A DNA stretch of 64,000 bases. Origin: Microbacterium invictum. Its GTDB lineage: Bacteria > Actinomycetota > Actinomycetes > Actinomycetales > Microbacteriaceae. The notes below the pieces were generated by a model. The model ran no database searches, was not told the origin of the DNA, and was given only the letters and a program-made list of their open reading frames with translations. The first letter of the stretch is position 1, and each line of letters begins with the position of its first letter. The stretch covers positions 1,736,001-1,800,000 of the forward strand of contig NZ_JACIFH010000001.1 in NCBI RefSeq assembly GCF_014197265.1. Reading direction: 5' to 3'. Of the stretch, positions 42,162-54,779 are shown piece by piece. A program made the translations under genes and the position numbers.

Positions 42162-42192
42162 GAGTGGATGCCGGGGCCTCCGGCATCCACTC
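42162..42192. terminator. Bidirectional terminator hairpin after the CE7 esterase
   Basis: GAGTGGATGCCGG at 42162-42174 pairs perfectly with 42180-42192 (13 bp, 5-nt loop). It lies between the convergent stops of the esterase and the unknown gene at 42205. Confidence 0.75.
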
Positions 42193-42204
42193 GCCTTCGG
42201 CCGG

Positions 42205-43500
42205 TCAGTTCCGCGCGCGACGCCGGCGCAACCGGACCGTCATCAGCACGAGGTCGGCGACCGCGTCGACGATGAGGAGCACGGCGACGACGCCCGCGGC
42301 GATCACCCACCATGGCCGCGGGGCGGACGACCACACCCACGCGAGCACCGGGATGCCGACGGCCAGTTCGGGGATGACCGTCGCCAGCACCGCGAGCGGC
42401 TTGCGGATGCTCAGCGCGTGCAGGCGGCGCAGCGGGCCACGGCGGCGGGTCTGGTCGAGCGCGTCCTGATCGAACCGGCGCAGCGAGTCTCGGATCGCGG
42501 CCCACAGTCCGAGGGGCTCGACCTCGATCGCGTCGGGCAGCGCACCGCCTTCGGCGACATCGGCGGCCAGCGCCGCGACGTCGTCGGGCAGGCCGATCGC
42601 CGTGAGCACCCGGGCGAACCATTGCGCGTCGTCATCCGACTGCAGCGCCCCCGACACGGCCTGGGCGTCGACATGCGCGAACGGCGCCTCGGCGCGCAGC
42701 GCCGACAGCTGAGAGTCCGGCTGCCGGTGCGGGTCACCGAGCATCTCGAGGATCGGCACCGTCGCAGACGCCACTTCACCGGGCGCGAAGACGGGGGTCA
42801 GCGTCGCCGTCCGCGCGAGCGTCGCCTGACCGGGCAGCACGCCACGACCCACCAGCACGCTCACGTACCGGTCGCCACCGAATCCGGACAGGGCGATCAC
42901 CGGCCCCTCGCCCGCCATCCAGCCGTGCTCGTGCTGGTCGGAGTTCTCCGCCGTGAACTGGACGATGAGGTACTCACCCACCCGCGCGGCGCGCAGCGGC
43001 GATGAGACGTCGCGCGCCAGCAGTGGCAGCGCATCGGTGCCCGCACGACAGATCACCACGTCGGTCAGCGTCTGGTCGTCCGTAACGTCCACCCAGTGCA
43101 GGCCCGCTTCGGAATCATCGTCCCCGAGGGTGTCGTCCGGGGCCGCCTCATCTCCGGCGTCGTCATCACCCGATGCGTACTCCCCTGCGATGTCGGCCTC
43201 GCAGCCGGTCGCCCGGGCGAGTTCGACGACGACGTCCGCGAGCGCCGGACCGGGCGCCGGGCCGTCGGCCGTGCTGACGAGTACGCGCTGGTCGCCCGTG
43301 ACGGCGAGGCACAGCTGCACCGGCAGCTGCTCGATGGTCAGTCCGGCGGCGGCCCCGAGGGAGTCGAGCGCGTCGCGACCGACCGAGGCGAGCAGGTTCC
43401 GCGCGCGCAGGAGCGCGGCGACCTTCTCGGGCGAGCAGTCATGGGCGGCGCTGGGCCGCACTTCTCCGGGCACGTAGTCGATCACCGGTGTTGCGGTCAT
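42205..43500 (-). CDS. Protein of unknown function with C-terminal membrane hairpin
   Basis: A 431-residue protein I do not recognise. Residues about 15-80 are a helical Ala/Leu-rich segment, followed by a short acidic linker rich in Asp and Glu near 110-130. The middle (140-360) looks globular. Two hydrophobic segments at about 375-395 and 398-420 end in an Arg-rich tail, so the bulk probably faces the cytoplasm. The ATG at 43500 has no strong ribosome-binding site but begins the clearly coding part. It lies downstream of icd in the same direction, separated by a strong terminator. Confidence 0.7.
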   Translation of the reverse strand: MTATPVIDYVPGEVRPSAAHDCSPEKVAALLRARNLLASVGRDALDSLGAAAGLTIEQLPVQLCLAVTGDQRVLVSTADGPAPGPALADVVVELARATGCEADIAGEYASGDDDAGDEAAPDDTLGDDDSEAGLHWVDVTDDQTLTDVVICRAGTDALPLLARDVSSPLRAARVGEYLIVQFTAENSDQHEHGWMAGEGPVIALSGFGGDRYVSVLVGRGVLPGQATLARTATLTPVFAPGEVASATVPILEMLGDPHRQPDSQLSALRAEAPFAHVDAQAVSGALQSDDDAQWFARVLTAIGLPDDVAALAADVAEGGALPDAIEVEPLGLWAAIRDSLRRFDQDALDQTRRRGPLRRLHALSIRKPLAVLATVIPELAVGIPVLAWVWSSAPRPWWVIAAGVVAVLLIVDAVADLVLMTVRLRRRRARN

Positions 43501-43526
43501 GGCCTTGATTCTGTGCAGGGGAAACG

Positions 43527-43562
43527 GAGAGGGGGTGGATGCCGCGGCATCCACCCCCTCTC
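43527..43562 (-). terminator. Perfect 36-bp palindrome after icd
   Basis: Positions 43527-43544 (GAGAGGGGGTGGATGCCG) are the exact inverse of 43545-43562. In RNA this gives about 16 bp with a 4-nt loop, ten bases past the icd stop at 43573. It is the strongest hairpin in this part of the window and also uses the GGATGCC word. Confidence 0.8.
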
Positions 43563-43572
43563 TCACGATGAG

Positions 43573-45792
<2,220 letters not shown>

Positions 45793-45857
45793 CTGAAGCG
45801 TCTTCCGTATAGGGCGGGATCGGGGATGGTTCCAGCCTATCCCACGGGGCGAAAGTC

Positions 45858-45871
45858 TCTTGATGTCGAGA
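45858..45871. promoter_or_regulatory. Possible palindromic operator upstream of icd / GNAT gene
   Basis: TCTTGATGTCGAGA is an imperfect palindrome (one mismatch) of the TTGA-N2-TCAA type recognised by some MarR-like regulators. It lies in the spacer between divergent icd and the GNAT gene. No regulator gene is adjacent, so this is only a candidate. Confidence 0.35.
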
Positions 45872-45945
45872 TACTTCCGATGCTGTACAGAAGCATGATG
45901 CAATCCGTGGTGCCGCGTGCGCCCGGCGCCGGGTAGCCTGTTGGC

Positions 45946-46398
45946 ATGACTGAGCTCCGACTTGTAGAACTGTCGGCCACGACCATCGTGGCGGTCAACA
46001 ACATGTCCCTCAAGCCGGGCCAGGAGCAGTTCCTGGCGCCGACCAGCTACGCGGTCGCCGGCGCTGTGGTCAACCCCGCCACGTCGTGGCAGCGCGTCGT
46101 GCTCGACGGCGAGGAGGTCGTCGGGTTCGTGAGCGCGAACTTCGACGACGAGGCCCCGCAGGAGCACTTCCGCTCCGTGCTGTGGCGCATCAACGTCGAC
46201 GCCGACGATCAGGGTCGCGGTGTCGGCCGGTTCGCCGTCGAGAGCCTGCTCGAAGAGGCCCGCATTCGCGGCAAGGACCACGTCTATGTGATCTACGAGG
46301 CCGGCGAGGGCGGGCCCGAGGCGTTCTTCCGCCGCGTGGGCTTCACCCCCGTGGACGAGACCGAGTACGGCGAGGTCGTCGCCGAAGTCCGGCTCTAG
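45946..46398 (+). CDS. GNAT-family N-acetyltransferase
   Basis: A 150-residue acetyl-CoA-dependent acetyltransferase. The acetyl-CoA loop is [18 protein letters not shown] (about 86-103), followed by the typical beta-bulge and the C-terminal [13 protein letters not shown]. The N-terminal half resembles spermidine/diamine acetyltransferases ([15 protein letters not shown]), but the acceptor is unproved. It starts with an ATG at 45946 with a weak ribosome-binding site and is divergent from icd. Confidence 0.88.
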   Translation: MTELRLVELSATTIVAVNNMSLKPGQEQFLAPTSYAVAGAVVNPATSWQRVVLDGEEVVGFVSANFDDEAPQEHFRSVLWRINVDADDQGRGVGRFAVESLLEEARIRGKDHVYVIYEAGEGGPEAFFRRVGFTPVDETEYGEVVAEVRL

Positions 46399-46487
46399 CG
46401 TCCCCGGCCGGCGCCGTCGCCCTGGCCGCACTGCCCCTCCAGCCGGCCACCCGGCGGTAGTGTGAGCGCACGGCGGAAGGGGTGGGG

Positions 46488-47213
46488 ATGAGCTTCTTCG
46501 AGGCACCCAGCGGCCAGATCCCGCCACCGGTGCCGCAGCGCGGACGACGCGCCAGCCGCGTCCTGTTCCTCATCAGTGCGGTGCTCGCGGTCGCGTTCCT
46601 CGGCACGTTCTATCTCGACGAGTTGCCCCTCCCGGTGCGCACCTGGGTCGCCGAGTCGGTGCCGGCCGCGCGGGGCCTCGTCGGCATCCCACCAGACCCC
46701 GAAGCGGAGGTCGCCGACCTCGCCGAGCGGATGCAGCTCACCGCCGAGGGACGCCTCATCTTCTACGACGCCGAACCGGCCATCGTCGACGGCGCCGACA
46801 TCGCGCGTATCTGCACCGACGGCGAAGAGCTGCCCGGCGGTCTCTACCACGCCGGCTGCTACCTCGGCACGGACCGCATCTTCCTGCTGCGCGAACCGCG
46901 CACGCCCGTGCTGGTGACCACGGCCGCGCACGAACTCCTCCACGCCGTCTACCGGCGCATGGACGACGCCGAACGCGCCCGCGCCGACGCCCTGGTCACG
47001 GTCGAGATGGCGCGCGTGCCGTCGAGTGACCCCGTGCACGCGCAGATCGAGGCGTCCGTCGGCGACAATTCCTCCGCCCGTCCCGACGAGCGCTTCGCCT
47101 ACCTCGGCTCGCAGATCGTGCTCGACGGCGGCTTCGCGAGCGAGCTCGAGACCCTGTACGCGCGGTACTTCGAAGACCGGACGAGTCTCGCGTCGGCGAG
47201 CAGCCGGTACTGA
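46488..47213 (+). CDS. Membrane-anchored protein with HEXXH zinc-peptidase motif
   Basis: A 241-residue protein. After a 23-residue Pro-rich start comes one membrane span (about 24-44), then a domain outside the membrane. HELLH at 148-152 is a textbook HEXXH zinc site set in a helix ([14 protein letters not shown]), and two cysteines (109 and 124) may pair. A conserved-looking Glu at 201 could be a third ligand. No known peptidase family was recognised. The ATG at 46488 is preferred to a GTG six bases earlier because GGAAGGGG precedes it. Confidence 0.78.
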   Translation: MSFFEAPSGQIPPPVPQRGRRASRVLFLISAVLAVAFLGTFYLDELPLPVRTWVAESVPAARGLVGIPPDPEAEVADLAERMQLTAEGRLIFYDAEPAIVDGADIARICTDGEELPGGLYHAGCYLGTDRIFLLREPRTPVLVTTAAHELLHAVYRRMDDAERARADALVTVEMARVPSSDPVHAQIEASVGDNSSARPDERFAYLGSQIVLDGGFASELETLYARYFEDRTSLASASSRY

Positions 47214-47240
47214 TCTCGCGGCGGCGAGCAGCAGATGCTG

Positions 47241-47273
47241 ATGGATGCCGGGGCGCGCGGCCCCGGCATCCAT
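47241..47273. terminator. Bidirectional terminator between the HEXXH gene and the ABC exporter
   Basis: ATGGATGCCGGGG at 47241-47253 pairs with 47261-47273 (13 bp plus one inner C-G pair, small loop). It abuts the stop of the leftward ABC gene at 47274. Confidence 0.75.
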
Positions 47274-49091
47274 TCACACGAGGGACTCGCGCCAGGCTGC
47301 GTGCAGCTGGGCGAACTTGCCCGTGCCGGCGATGAGGTTGTGCGGGGTGTCGTCCTCGATGATCCGGCCGTGCTCCATCACCAGCACCCGGTCGGCGATC
47401 GCCACGGTCGACAGCCGGTGCGCGATGATGAGCGCGGTCCGGTCGGCCAGCAGCGTCTGCAGAGCATCCTGGATCTGCCGCTCGCTGGGCATGTCCAGCG
47501 ACGCGGTCGCCTCGTCGAGGATGAGCACCGCGGGGTCGGCCAGGAACGCGCGCGCGAACGAGATCAGCTGACGCTGACCGGCCGACACGCGACCGCCGCG
47601 CTTGTTCACGTCGGTGCTGTATCCGTCGGGCAGCGCCTCGATGAACTCGTGAGCGCCGACCGCGCGGGCCGCGGCCTCGATCTCGTCGAGCGTCGCCTCG
47701 GGCTTGCCGAGCGCGATGTTGTCGGCGACCGTTCCGCTGAACAGGTACGCCTCCTGGGTGACCATCACGATCGCGCGGCGCAGGTCCTTCGGGTGCAGCG
47801 ACCGCAGGTCGACCCCGTCGAGGCTGACCGTGCCGGCCGACGGGTCGTAGAACCGCGAGACGAGCTTGGCCAGCGTCGATTTGCCCGCGCCGGTGGTGCC
47901 CACCAGGGCGATCGTCTGACCGGCCGGGATGTCGAGCGAGAAGTCGGGCAGGATCATCCGGTCGCCCGAGTACCCGAACTCGACATCGCGGAACTCGACG
48001 TGGCCCTTCGAGGTCCACAGGTCCACCGGCTCGTCGGGGTCGGGCACCGTGGGCGACTCTTCGAGCACGCCCGACACCTTCTCGAGCGCCGCGTTGGCCG
48101 ACTGGTACGAGTTGAGGAACATCGCGACCTCTTCGAGCGGACCGAAGAAGTTACGCACATACAGCACGGCCGCCAGCAGGGCGCCGATCATGAACGTCCC
48201 GTCCACCACGCGCAGCGCGCCCCAGAGCAGCACGACCGCCATCGTGATGTTGGCGAGGAGAATCAGGCCGGGGTCGAGCACGCCGTAGAGCTTCACGAGC
48301 TTGAGGTTGACCTGACGGTACTCGGCCGAGATCTCGCCGAACTCCTCGTCGTTGCGCTTCTCCTTGCGGAATGCCTTGACGGCGCGGATGCCCGTCATCG
48401 TCTCGACGAACTGCACGATCAGGCGCGCGCTGACTACGCGCGAGAGCCGGAACCCCTTCTGCGACTCGTTGTAGAACCAGCGCATCAGCAGGAACAGCGG
48501 GATGCCCATGACGACCAGTACCAGGCCGCTCTGCCAATCGACCAGGAACAGCGCGACCAGGGTGAACACACCGTAGAGTGCGCCCTGGACGAGCTGGTTC
48601 AGGCCGCCGTCGAGCAGCTCGCGGATCGACTCGAGGTCACTGGTCTGCCGCGAGATGATGCGGCCCGACGTGTACTTCTCGTGGAACTCGAGGCTCAGAC
48701 GCTGGGTGTGCCGGAAGATGCGGGTGCGCAGATCCATGAGCACCGCCTGCGTCAGCCGTGCCGACAGCACGACGTACCAGCCGATCAGGCCCGCGCCGGC
48801 GACACCGGTCAGCAGGTAGACGACGGTGACGCCGATCGCCGGCATCCAATCGGCGAACTCGACGGCGCGCGGCAGGGCGGTGTCGATGCCGTACGCGATC
48901 AGTGCGGGGCCGAGCACGCGCAGGGCCGTGGAGATGACGACGGTCGCCGCGGTGAGGATCAGCAGGCCGCGCAGTGGCGAGACGAGCGACCAGAGCAGTG
49001 TGAGTGAGCGGCGGCGGATCGCCTTGCTCTCGTCCTTGGTGTAGTCGCTGCGGTCTTCACCGGCGGTTCCCTGAACGCTCGAGGGGGTCAC
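47274..49091 (-). CDS. ABC exporter half-transporter, fused permease-ATPase (second subunit)
   Basis: A 605-residue type IV exporter subunit. Six membrane spans cover about 30-330 ([21 protein letters not shown] first). The ATPase domain has Walker [16 protein letters not shown]-loop VTQEAYLF, signature [15 protein letters not shown] and Walker [13 protein letters not shown] with the switch His in IIAHRLS. It overlaps the preceding subunit by 4 bp (ATGA), so the two form a heterodimer. The signature here begins VSAGQ rather than LSGGQ, an asymmetry usual in heterodimeric exporters. Confidence 0.94.
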   Translation of the reverse strand: MTPSSVQGTAGEDRSDYTKDESKAIRRRSLTLLWSLVSPLRGLLILTAATVVISTALRVLGPALIAYGIDTALPRAVEFADWMPAIGVTVVYLLTGVAGAGLIGWYVVLSARLTQAVLMDLRTRIFRHTQRLSLEFHEKYTSGRIISRQTSDLESIRELLDGGLNQLVQGALYGVFTLVALFLVDWQSGLVLVVMGIPLFLLMRWFYNESQKGFRLSRVVSARLIVQFVETMTGIRAVKAFRKEKRNDEEFGEISAEYRQVNLKLVKLYGVLDPGLILLANITMAVVLLWGALRVVDGTFMIGALLAAVLYVRNFFGPLEEVAMFLNSYQSANAALEKVSGVLEESPTVPDPDEPVDLWTSKGHVEFRDVEFGYSGDRMILPDFSLDIPAGQTIALVGTTGAGKSTLAKLVSRFYDPSAGTVSLDGVDLRSLHPKDLRRAIVMVTQEAYLFSGTVADNIALGKPEATLDEIEAAARAVGAHEFIEALPDGYSTDVNKRGGRVSAGQRQLISFARAFLADPAVLILDEATASLDMPSERQIQDALQTLLADRTALIIAHRLSTVAIADRVLVMEHGRIIEDDTPHNLIAGTGKFAQLHAAWRESLV

Positions 49092-50899
49092 AGGTTCACC
49101 TCCATCTCTCGGTGGCGCGTATCGTCGGCCTCGAGGCTCGAGATCACGTGGCGGTAGTGGGCGCTGGAGCGCAGCAGATCGGCGTGCGTGCCGACGGCGG
49201 TCACCTTGCCGGCCTCGAGCACGGCAACCCGGTCGGCGAGCGCGACCGTCGAGGGACGGTGCGCCACGATCAGCGCCGTGGTCGTAGCGAGCACCCGGCG
49301 CAGCGCCGCCTCGACGAGCGCCTCGGTGTCGACGTCGAGCGCCGACAGCGGGTCGTCGAGCACCAGCACCGTGGGCCTGGCCGCCACGGCGCGGGCCAGC
49401 GCCAGACGCTGACGCTGTCCGCCCGACAGGCTCAGTCCCTCTTCGCCGACGGTGGTGTCGACGCCGTTCGGCAACTCGTACGCGAAGTGCGCCTGGGCGA
49501 TCTCGAGCGCCTCGGTCAGCACGGCATCGGCCTCGGGGCTGTGCGGGTCGAGCTCGTCACGGCCCAGCAGCACGTTCTCGCGCACGGTCGCCGAGAACAG
49601 CGTCGCGTCCTCGAACGCCATGGAGATGTTGCGGCGCAGGTCTGAGAGGGTCAGGTCGCGCACGTCGACGCCGTCGAGCTCGACCGCGCCGTCGGTGACG
49701 TCGTACAGCCGCGTGGGCAGGGTCGTGAGCGTGGTCTTGCCCGAACCGGTCAGGCCGACCAGGGCCATCGTCTCGCCCGGGCGGAGCACGAGATCCACGC
49801 CGTCGAGCAGGTCGCGCTCGTGCGGCGCGGCATCCTGATACCGGAAGTGCACACCGCGGAACGCGAGCTCGCCGTGCGGCTCGGCGATCGTCTTCGGCTG
49901 CGCGGGGTCGACGATGTCGTTCTCTTCGTCGAGCACGTCGAAGACACGGTCGGTCGCGGTGCGCGCGTCGACGAGGAACGAGAACAGGAACCCGAGGGAC
50001 TCCAGCGGCCAGCGCAGCGCGGTGGCCATCGCGAAGAAGCCCAGCAGCTGTCCGGAGCTCAGCTCACCCTGGGCAGTCAGGTAGATGCCGATCAGCAGGC
50101 ACAGGGCGAATGCGATCATCGGCACGACTTCGAGCCAGAACCACAGCAGGCCGACTTCACGGGCTTTGCCGAGCTCGGTCTGACGCAGCGTCTCGACCTG
50201 ACGGGCGAACTTCTGCAGCGCATGCTTGCCGCGGCCGAAGGCCTTGAGCACGCGGATGCCGTGGACGCTCTCTTCGACCGAGGTCGCCAGGTCGCCGGCC
50301 TGGTCCTGGCTCTGCCGTGCCAGCGTGCCGTACTTGCGCTCGAAGCGGTAGCCGAAGAACCACAGCGGGATCGACACCACGATGAACGTCACACCCAGGG
50401 CCCAGTGCCAGCGGAACAGCAGCACGGCGCCGATGATGATCGTCAGCACGTTGACCACGAGCAGGATCGAGCCGAACGCGAGCCAGCGGCGCAGCAGGTT
50501 GATGTCCTGCATCATGCGGCTCAGCAGCTGCCCGGACTGCCAGCGGTCGTGGAACGCGACGGGCAGGCGCTGCAGCCGGCGGTAGAACTGCTGACGGATC
50601 TCGTACTCCACACCGGTGGCCGGGGTGAGCACGAACGCGCGACGCAGGTAGACGAACAGCGCTTCGGCGACGCCGAGCGCGAGCACGCCGAGCGAGGCCC
50701 ACACGATGAGCGGGACGTCGAGGTCGGCGATCGGCCCGTCGACGACCGCCTGCAGCACGAGCGGGATCATCAGCGACACGACCGCGGCGCCGAGCGCGGC
50801 GAACAGGCCGCCGATCAGGCGCCCGAACACGGGGCGTGCGAACGGGATCAGCCGGGCGAGGGCCCGGGCAGTGGAGAGGCGTTGCGGAGGAGTGGACAT
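49088..50899 (-). CDS. ABC exporter half-transporter, fused permease-ATPase (first subunit)
   Basis: A 603-residue partner of the next gene. The membrane domain spans about 20-320 ([25 protein letters not shown] first). The ATPase shows Walker [15 protein letters not shown], signature [17 protein letters not shown] and [14 protein letters not shown], where the usual catalytic Glu after Walker B is Asp. That substitution marks the degenerate site of heterodimeric multidrug or peptide exporters. The ATG at 50899 has AAGGAT upstream. A leader ORF and hairpin lie in its 5' region (51002-51122). Confidence 0.94.
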   Translation of the reverse strand: MSTPPQRLSTARALARLIPFARPVFGRLIGGLFAALGAAVVSLMIPLVLQAVVDGPIADLDVPLIVWASLGVLALGVAEALFVYLRRAFVLTPATGVEYEIRQQFYRRLQRLPVAFHDRWQSGQLLSRMMQDINLLRRWLAFGSILLVVNVLTIIIGAVLLFRWHWALGVTFIVVSIPLWFFGYRFERKYGTLARQSQDQAGDLATSVEESVHGIRVLKAFGRGKHALQKFARQVETLRQTELGKAREVGLLWFWLEVVPMIAFALCLLIGIYLTAQGELSSGQLLGFFAMATALRWPLESLGFLFSFLVDARTATDRVFDVLDEENDIVDPAQPKTIAEPHGELAFRGVHFRYQDAAPHERDLLDGVDLVLRPGETMALVGLTGSGKTTLTTLPTRLYDVTDGAVELDGVDVRDLTLSDLRRNISMAFEDATLFSATVRENVLLGRDELDPHSPEADAVLTEALEIAQAHFAYELPNGVDTTVGEEGLSLSGGQRQRLALARAVAARPTVLVLDDPLSALDVDTEALVEAALRRVLATTTALIVAHRPSTVALADRVAVLEAGKVTAVGTHADLLRSSAHYRHVISSLEADDTRHREMEVNL

Positions 50900-51001
50900 G
50901 ATCCTTGGGGGGGGTCGTGACAGGCGAAGACAGTGAAGTGGAGGGGCGAATGCGGGCGCGACAGCGCGACGAAGCGTGACCCTGAGGGAGTGAACGGGGG
51001 A

Positions 51002-51021
51002 AGCGGCAGGAATATGCCGCT
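51002..51021 (-). other. Hairpin in the ABC-exporter leader
   Basis: AGCGGCA at 51002-51008 pairs with TGCCGCT at 51015-51021 (7 bp, 6-nt loop), 27 bases past the leader ORF stop. A second palindromic stretch (GCGGTACCGC) lies between. The pair could form alternative structures affected by ribosomes on the leader ORF. Confidence 0.5.
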
Positions 51022-51047
51022 CAGATGCAGCGGAGCGGTACCGCCGC

Positions 51048-51122
51048 CTATCCCGCGTCGACCCCGCGCCCAGCGACGGCCGGGAGGGCAACGGGCTTCG
51101 TGATGACGATGGCCGTGGACAT
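51048..51122 (-). CDS. 24-codon leader peptide upstream of the ABC exporter
   Basis: A short ORF begins with ATG at 51122-51120 and ends with TAG at 51050-51048. The peptide reads [20 protein letters not shown] then VDAG. It has the best Shine-Dalgarno sequence in this region (AGGAGG, 7-8 bases before the ATG), although nothing longer can be translated there. Its stop is about 150 bases ahead of the exporter start, with hairpins between. Leader peptides of this kind sense ribosome-targeting drugs or amino-acid shortage in other systems. That role here is inference. Confidence 0.6.
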   Translation of the reverse strand: MSTAIVITKPVALPAVAGRGVDAG

Positions 51123-51189
51123 GGCTTCCTCCTGGAGTCGATGGGCAGGTGCGTCGCGCCAGGTCACCCCGGCGCGACAGCCCTCCAGC

Positions 51190-51714
51190 CTATGCCTGAG
51201 AGTTCGCTGAGCGCAACTTCGAATGTGCGGCCTCGTGGGCCAGCAACGACTCCTTCACCTCGAGGCCCCAGGCGAAGCCGCCGAGAGAGCCGTCGTGACG
51301 CCGCACCCGGTGGCACGGGATGAACAGCGCGGGCGCGTTGAGCGCGCAGATCGACGCCGCCGCCCGCACCGCGTTCGGCTTGCCGAGTTCGGCGGCGAAC
51401 TCGGTGTAGCTGAGCGGCTCGCCGGGGGTGATGCGCCGCAGCGCCCGCCACCCCAGCTCCTGGAACGGTGTCCCCGGCTGGTGCACCGCAACGTCGTCGA
51501 TCGCGGCGAGGTCGCCCGCGTAGTACGCGCGCGCGGCTTCGGCGGCGTCGACGCGGCCCTCGGCCATGTCGGCCGGCCTGTCCTTCGGATCGAGCCGCAG
51601 CACGAGGTCGTCGATCTCGCCGGTCCAGCCGCTGGCGATCACGCGCTGCTGCGCGTCGACGAGCACGGTGAACGGCCCGTCGGGCGTGTCGATGGTCTCG
51701 TAGGTGGCGGTCAT
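51190..51714 (-). CDS. ogt: Methylated-DNA--protein-cysteine methyltransferase
   Basis: A 174-residue suicide repair protein that removes methyl groups from O6-methylguanine. The acceptor is Cys134 in FIPCHRVRR; the upstream helix [13 protein letters not shown] and the [19 protein letters not shown] wing match the family. Length is normal. The ATG at 51714 overlaps the stop of the Ada/AlkA gene by 4 bp, so both are made from one leftward mRNA as an alkylation-damage operon. Confidence 0.95.
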   Translation of the reverse strand: MTATYETIDTPDGPFTVLVDAQQRVIASGWTGEIDDLVLRLDPKDRPADMAEGRVDAAEAARAYYAGDLAAIDDVAVHQPGTPFQELGWRALRRITPGEPLSYTEFAAELGKPNAVRAAASICALNAPALFIPCHRVRRHDGSLGGFAWGLEVKESLLAHEAAHSKLRSANSQA

Positions 51715-53243
51715 GAGGACTCCTGTGCGGGTGGTGCGGGGGAACGGGGTGTCGAAGCCGCGGACGGGGGCCCGCCGGCGGCGCGCCACAGATGGGTCAT
51801 GAGGTAGCTGCGCCACGGAGCGGTGCGCGCGGCCCACGCGGTGAAGGGGGCCACGTCGGAGGGCAGTCCCACCCGGCCGGCGCCGGTGCGCACCGCGACG
51901 TCACCGGGCAGCGCGACGTCGGGGTCGCCGAGCACGCGCATGCGCACGTAGTCGGCCGTCCATGGCCCGATACCGGGCATCGCGAGCAGTGCGGCACGCT
52001 GATCGGCGCCGTCGTCGCCCGACGTGAGAATCAGATCAGCGGATGCCAGGGCCGCGGCCGCACCGGTGATCGCGCGGATCCTCGCGCCCGGGCCGCGCAG
52101 CACTTCGTGTCCGTGCTCGGCGATGGCCGCCATCGTGGGGAACAGCCGGTCGAGGCCGGCGAACTCGGCGGCACCGGCGGTCCCGGCGACCCGCTCCCCC
52201 AGCGCGTCGGTCAGGCGTGCCAGGGCCGTCGTGGCCGCGGCGACCGAGATCTGCTGCCCGATCATCGCGCGGATCAGCATCTCGTGCGGGTCGGCGGCAC
52301 CGGGCACGCGGATTCCGGGGGTCCGCGTGACCAGCGGCGCCAGCTCGGGCTGTGCAGCCAGTGCGGTGTCGACGGCGACCGGGTCGGCGTCGAGGTCGAA
52401 CAGTCGCCGGGCGCGGCCGACGAGCACGGGCAGATCGCCCAGCGCCGTCAGTCTCGCGTGCAGGCGCAGCCGGCCACCGGCATCCATCCGCAACCCGAAC
52501 CACGCCGGTCCTCCGGGCAGTCGCAACGTTCGGGCGAACGAGTCCGCGGTGACCGTCTCGACGCCCGGGACGGCGCGGGCCGCCATCCACGCGAACAGTC
52601 CCGCCGCGTCGAACGGCTCCCGGTGGGGCAGCACCAGATCGATCGCGCCGGCCAGGTCGGCGGCCGGCGTCCCGGAGTGTGCGCGGCGGCGCGCCCGCAG
52701 GTCGCCGGGTGCCAGCGCGAACACCTCGCGGACCGTGTCGTTGAACTGCCGCACACTCGTGAATCCGGCCGAGAACGCGACGTCCGCGATGGGCAGGTCG
52801 GTGCCGACCAGCAGCATTCGCGCGGTGTGCGCCCGGTGCGCACGCGCCAGGGCGAGGGGACCTGCGCCGAGCTCGGCGGTCAGCAGCCGGGTGAGGTGCC
52901 GCGGCGAGTAGCCCAGCCGCCGGGCGAGCCCGGGCACGCCCTCACGCTCGATCACGCCGTCGGTGATGAGGCGCATCGCGCGCCCGGCGGTGTCGCCGCG
53001 GAGGTTCCACTCCGGCGACCCGGGAGCAGCCTCGGGCAGGCAGCGCTTGCAGGCCCGGTAGCCGGCCTCGTGCGCGGCGGCCGACGTCGGATAGAAGGTC
53101 ACGTTCGAGGGCTTCGGGGTGCGCGCCGGGCACGACGGCCGGCAGTAGATGCCGGTCGAGCGGACCGCCGTGACGAACTGGCCGTCGAAGCGGACGTCGC
53201 GCGCGTCGATCGCGCGGTACCGCTCGTCGAAGGTCATCGTCAT
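51711..53243 (-). CDS. Ada-type regulator fused to AlkA DNA-3-methyladenine glycosylase
   Basis: A 510-residue three-part protein. Residues 1-75 are the Ada zinc domain with Cys34, Cys38, Cys65 and Cys68 ([15 protein letters not shown]); Cys34 corresponds to the methyl-phosphotriester acceptor Cys38 of E. coli Ada. Residues about 85-195 are an AraC-type DNA-binding domain ([38 protein letters not shown]). Residues about 205-490 are an AlkA-like glycosylase with the HhH loop [18 protein letters not shown] and the expected downstream Asp ([12 protein letters not shown]). It senses and repairs methylation damage and probably activates its own operon. The start could be the ATG at 53243 or 53237. 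Confidence 0.94.
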   Translation of the reverse strand: MTMTFDERYRAIDARDVRFDGQFVTAVRSTGIYCRPSCPARTPKPSNVTFYPTSAAAHEAGYRACKRCLPEAAPGSPEWNLRGDTAGRAMRLITDGVIEREGVPGLARRLGYSPRHLTRLLTAELGAGPLALARAHRAHTARMLLVGTDLPIADVAFSAGFTSVRQFNDTVREVFALAPGDLRARRRAHSGTPAADLAGAIDLVLPHREPFDAAGLFAWMAARAVPGVETVTADSFARTLRLPGGPAWFGLRMDAGGRLRLHARLTALGDLPVLVGRARRLFDLDADPVAVDTALAAQPELAPLVTRTPGIRVPGAADPHEMLIRAMIGQQISVAAATTALARLTDALGERVAGTAGAAEFAGLDRLFPTMAAIAEHGHEVLRGPGARIRAITGAAAALASADLILTSGDDGADQRAALLAMPGIGPWTADYVRMRVLGDPDVALPGDVAVRTGAGRVGLPSDVAPFTAWAARTAPWRSYLMTHLWRAAGGPPSAASTPRSPAPPAQESS

Positions 53244-53354
53244 GCTCACGGCATCCACTCTCGCACGATCCCCCGACGCGCACTCGCGGAAATCGGACAT
53301 CACCGTGGATACCGCGCCTGCCCCCGGACGACAGATCGGAGGTAGCGTCTCGAC

Positions 53355-54779
53355 ATGGACGAGCGCGAGTACGACCTCATCGTCATAGGAGCAGGTCCCG
53401 TGGGCGAGAACGTCGCCGACCGGGCCGTGCAGGGCGGGTTGACGGCGGTGATCGTCGAATCCGAGCTCGTCGGCGGCGAATGCTCGTACTGGGCGTGCGT
53501 GCCGTCCAAGACGCTGCTGCGCGCCGGTGCCGCGCTGCAGTCGGCGCGCGACGTGCCCGGCGCGCGGGAGGCGATCAGCGGCGATCTCGACGTCGCCGCA
53601 GTGCTGCGCCGCCGCGACGAGATGACCAGCCACTGGCGCGACGACGGACAGGTCGCGTGGCTCGACAGCGCCGGCATCGACCTTGTCCGCGGGCACGGTC
53701 GCCTCGACGGGCCGCGCCGCGTCATCGTCGAGACGATGGATGCCGGCACCGTCACCCTCACCGCGCGTCATGCGGTCGCGGTGTGCACCGGGTCGGCGGC
53801 ACTGATGCCGGGCATCCCGGGCCTGCGCGACATCGAGCCGTGGACCAGCCGGGAGGCCACCAGCGTCCAAGAGGTTCCGGCATCGCTCGCGATCGTCGGG
53901 GGCGGAGTGGTCGCCGTGGAGATGGCGACCGCGTTCGCCTCGCTGCGCACCGAGGTCACGATGATCGTCCGGCACGGGCTGCTGGGCGGTTTCGAGACGT
54001 TCGCGGGTGACGCCGTCGGCGATGCGCTGCGCGCCGCGGGTGTGCGGATCCGGGAAGGCAGCGAAGTGGCATCCGCTCGCCGTTCCGGCACGGAGACGAC
54101 CCTTGCCCTGACCGACGGCTCCGAGGTCACCGTCGCGAAGGTGCTCGTCGCGACCGGGCGCGTGCCGCGCACGGCGGACGTCGGGATCGAGACGGTCGGA
54201 CTGACGCCGGGCAACTGGCTCGACGTCGACGACACGATGCAGGTGACCGGCATCGACGGCCTGTACGCCGTGGGCGATGTGAACCACCGGGCGCTGCTGA
54301 CCCACCAGGGCAAGTATCAGGCGCGCGCGGCCGGCGACGTGATCGCGGCGCGAGCCCTGAGCGGGCCGGTGGATGCCGGTGACTGGGGCACGCATGCCGC
54401 GACGGCCGATCACGCGGCAGTCCCCCAGGTGGTGTTCACCGACCCCGAGGTGGCTGCCGTCGGGCTGACGGCCGCTGAGGCCGAGGACCGCGGCATCCGC
54501 ACCCGCGTGCTCGATGTCGACCTGTCGAGCCTCGCGGGCGCATCCACGCGGGCGAGCGACTACCGCGGCCGGGCGCGGGCGATCGTCGACACGGACCGCG
54601 AGGTGCTGGTGGGGGCGACGCTGGTGGGACCCGACGTGGCGGAGCTGCTGCAGGCGGCCACGATCGCGGTCGTGGGCGAAGTGCCGCTGGTCCGCCTGTG
54701 GCACGCGGTGCCGGCGTACCCGACGCTCAGCGAGGTCTGGCTGCGCTGGCTCGAGGCCTACGGTCGGCCGGAAGCCTGA
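53355..54779 (+). CDS. FAD-dependent pyridine nucleotide-disulfide oxidoreductase
   Basis: A 474-residue flavoenzyme of the dihydrolipoamide dehydrogenase/mercuric reductase family. FAD loop is [15 protein letters not shown] at the N-terminus, the redox disulfide is CSYWAC (about 44-49, VPSKTLLR following), the NAD(P) loop is [14 protein letters not shown], and the second FAD motif is [12 protein letters not shown]. The C-terminal dimer motif [14 protein letters not shown] differs from the usual HAHPT, so it is not a standard lipoamide dehydrogenase. The true electron acceptor is unknown. Its stop abuts the convergent gene at 54780 with no spacer. Confidence 0.88.
   Translation: MDEREYDLIVIGAGPVGENVADRAVQGGLTAVIVESELVGGECSYWACVPSKTLLRAGAALQSARDVPGAREAISGDLDVAAVLRRRDEMTSHWRDDGQVAWLDSAGIDLVRGHGRLDGPRRVIVETMDAGTVTLTARHAVAVCTGSAALMPGIPGLRDIEPWTSREATSVQEVPASLAIVGGGVVAVEMATAFASLRTEVTMIVRHGLLGGFETFAGDAVGDALRAAGVRIREGSEVASARRSGTETTLALTDGSEVTVAKVLVATGRVPRTADVGIETVGLTPGNWLDVDDTMQVTGIDGLYAVGDVNHRALLTHQGKYQARAAGDVIAARALSGPVDAGDWGTHAATADHAAVPQVVFTDPEVAAVGLTAAEAEDRGIRTRVLDVDLSSLAGASTRASDYRGRARAIVDTDREVLVGATLVGPDVAELLQAATIAVVGEVPLVRLWHAVPAYPTLSEVWLRWLEAYGRPEA

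Noticed and set aside
45793..46527. N-terminal extension of isocitrate dehydrogenase
   Set aside because: It would lie antisense to the GNAT gene and the HEXXH gene start; GTG 45792 gives the standard monomeric length.
53244..54704. N-terminal extension of the Ada/AlkA protein
   Set aside because: It is antisense to a complete flavoprotein gene; the Ada zinc domain begins right after 53243.
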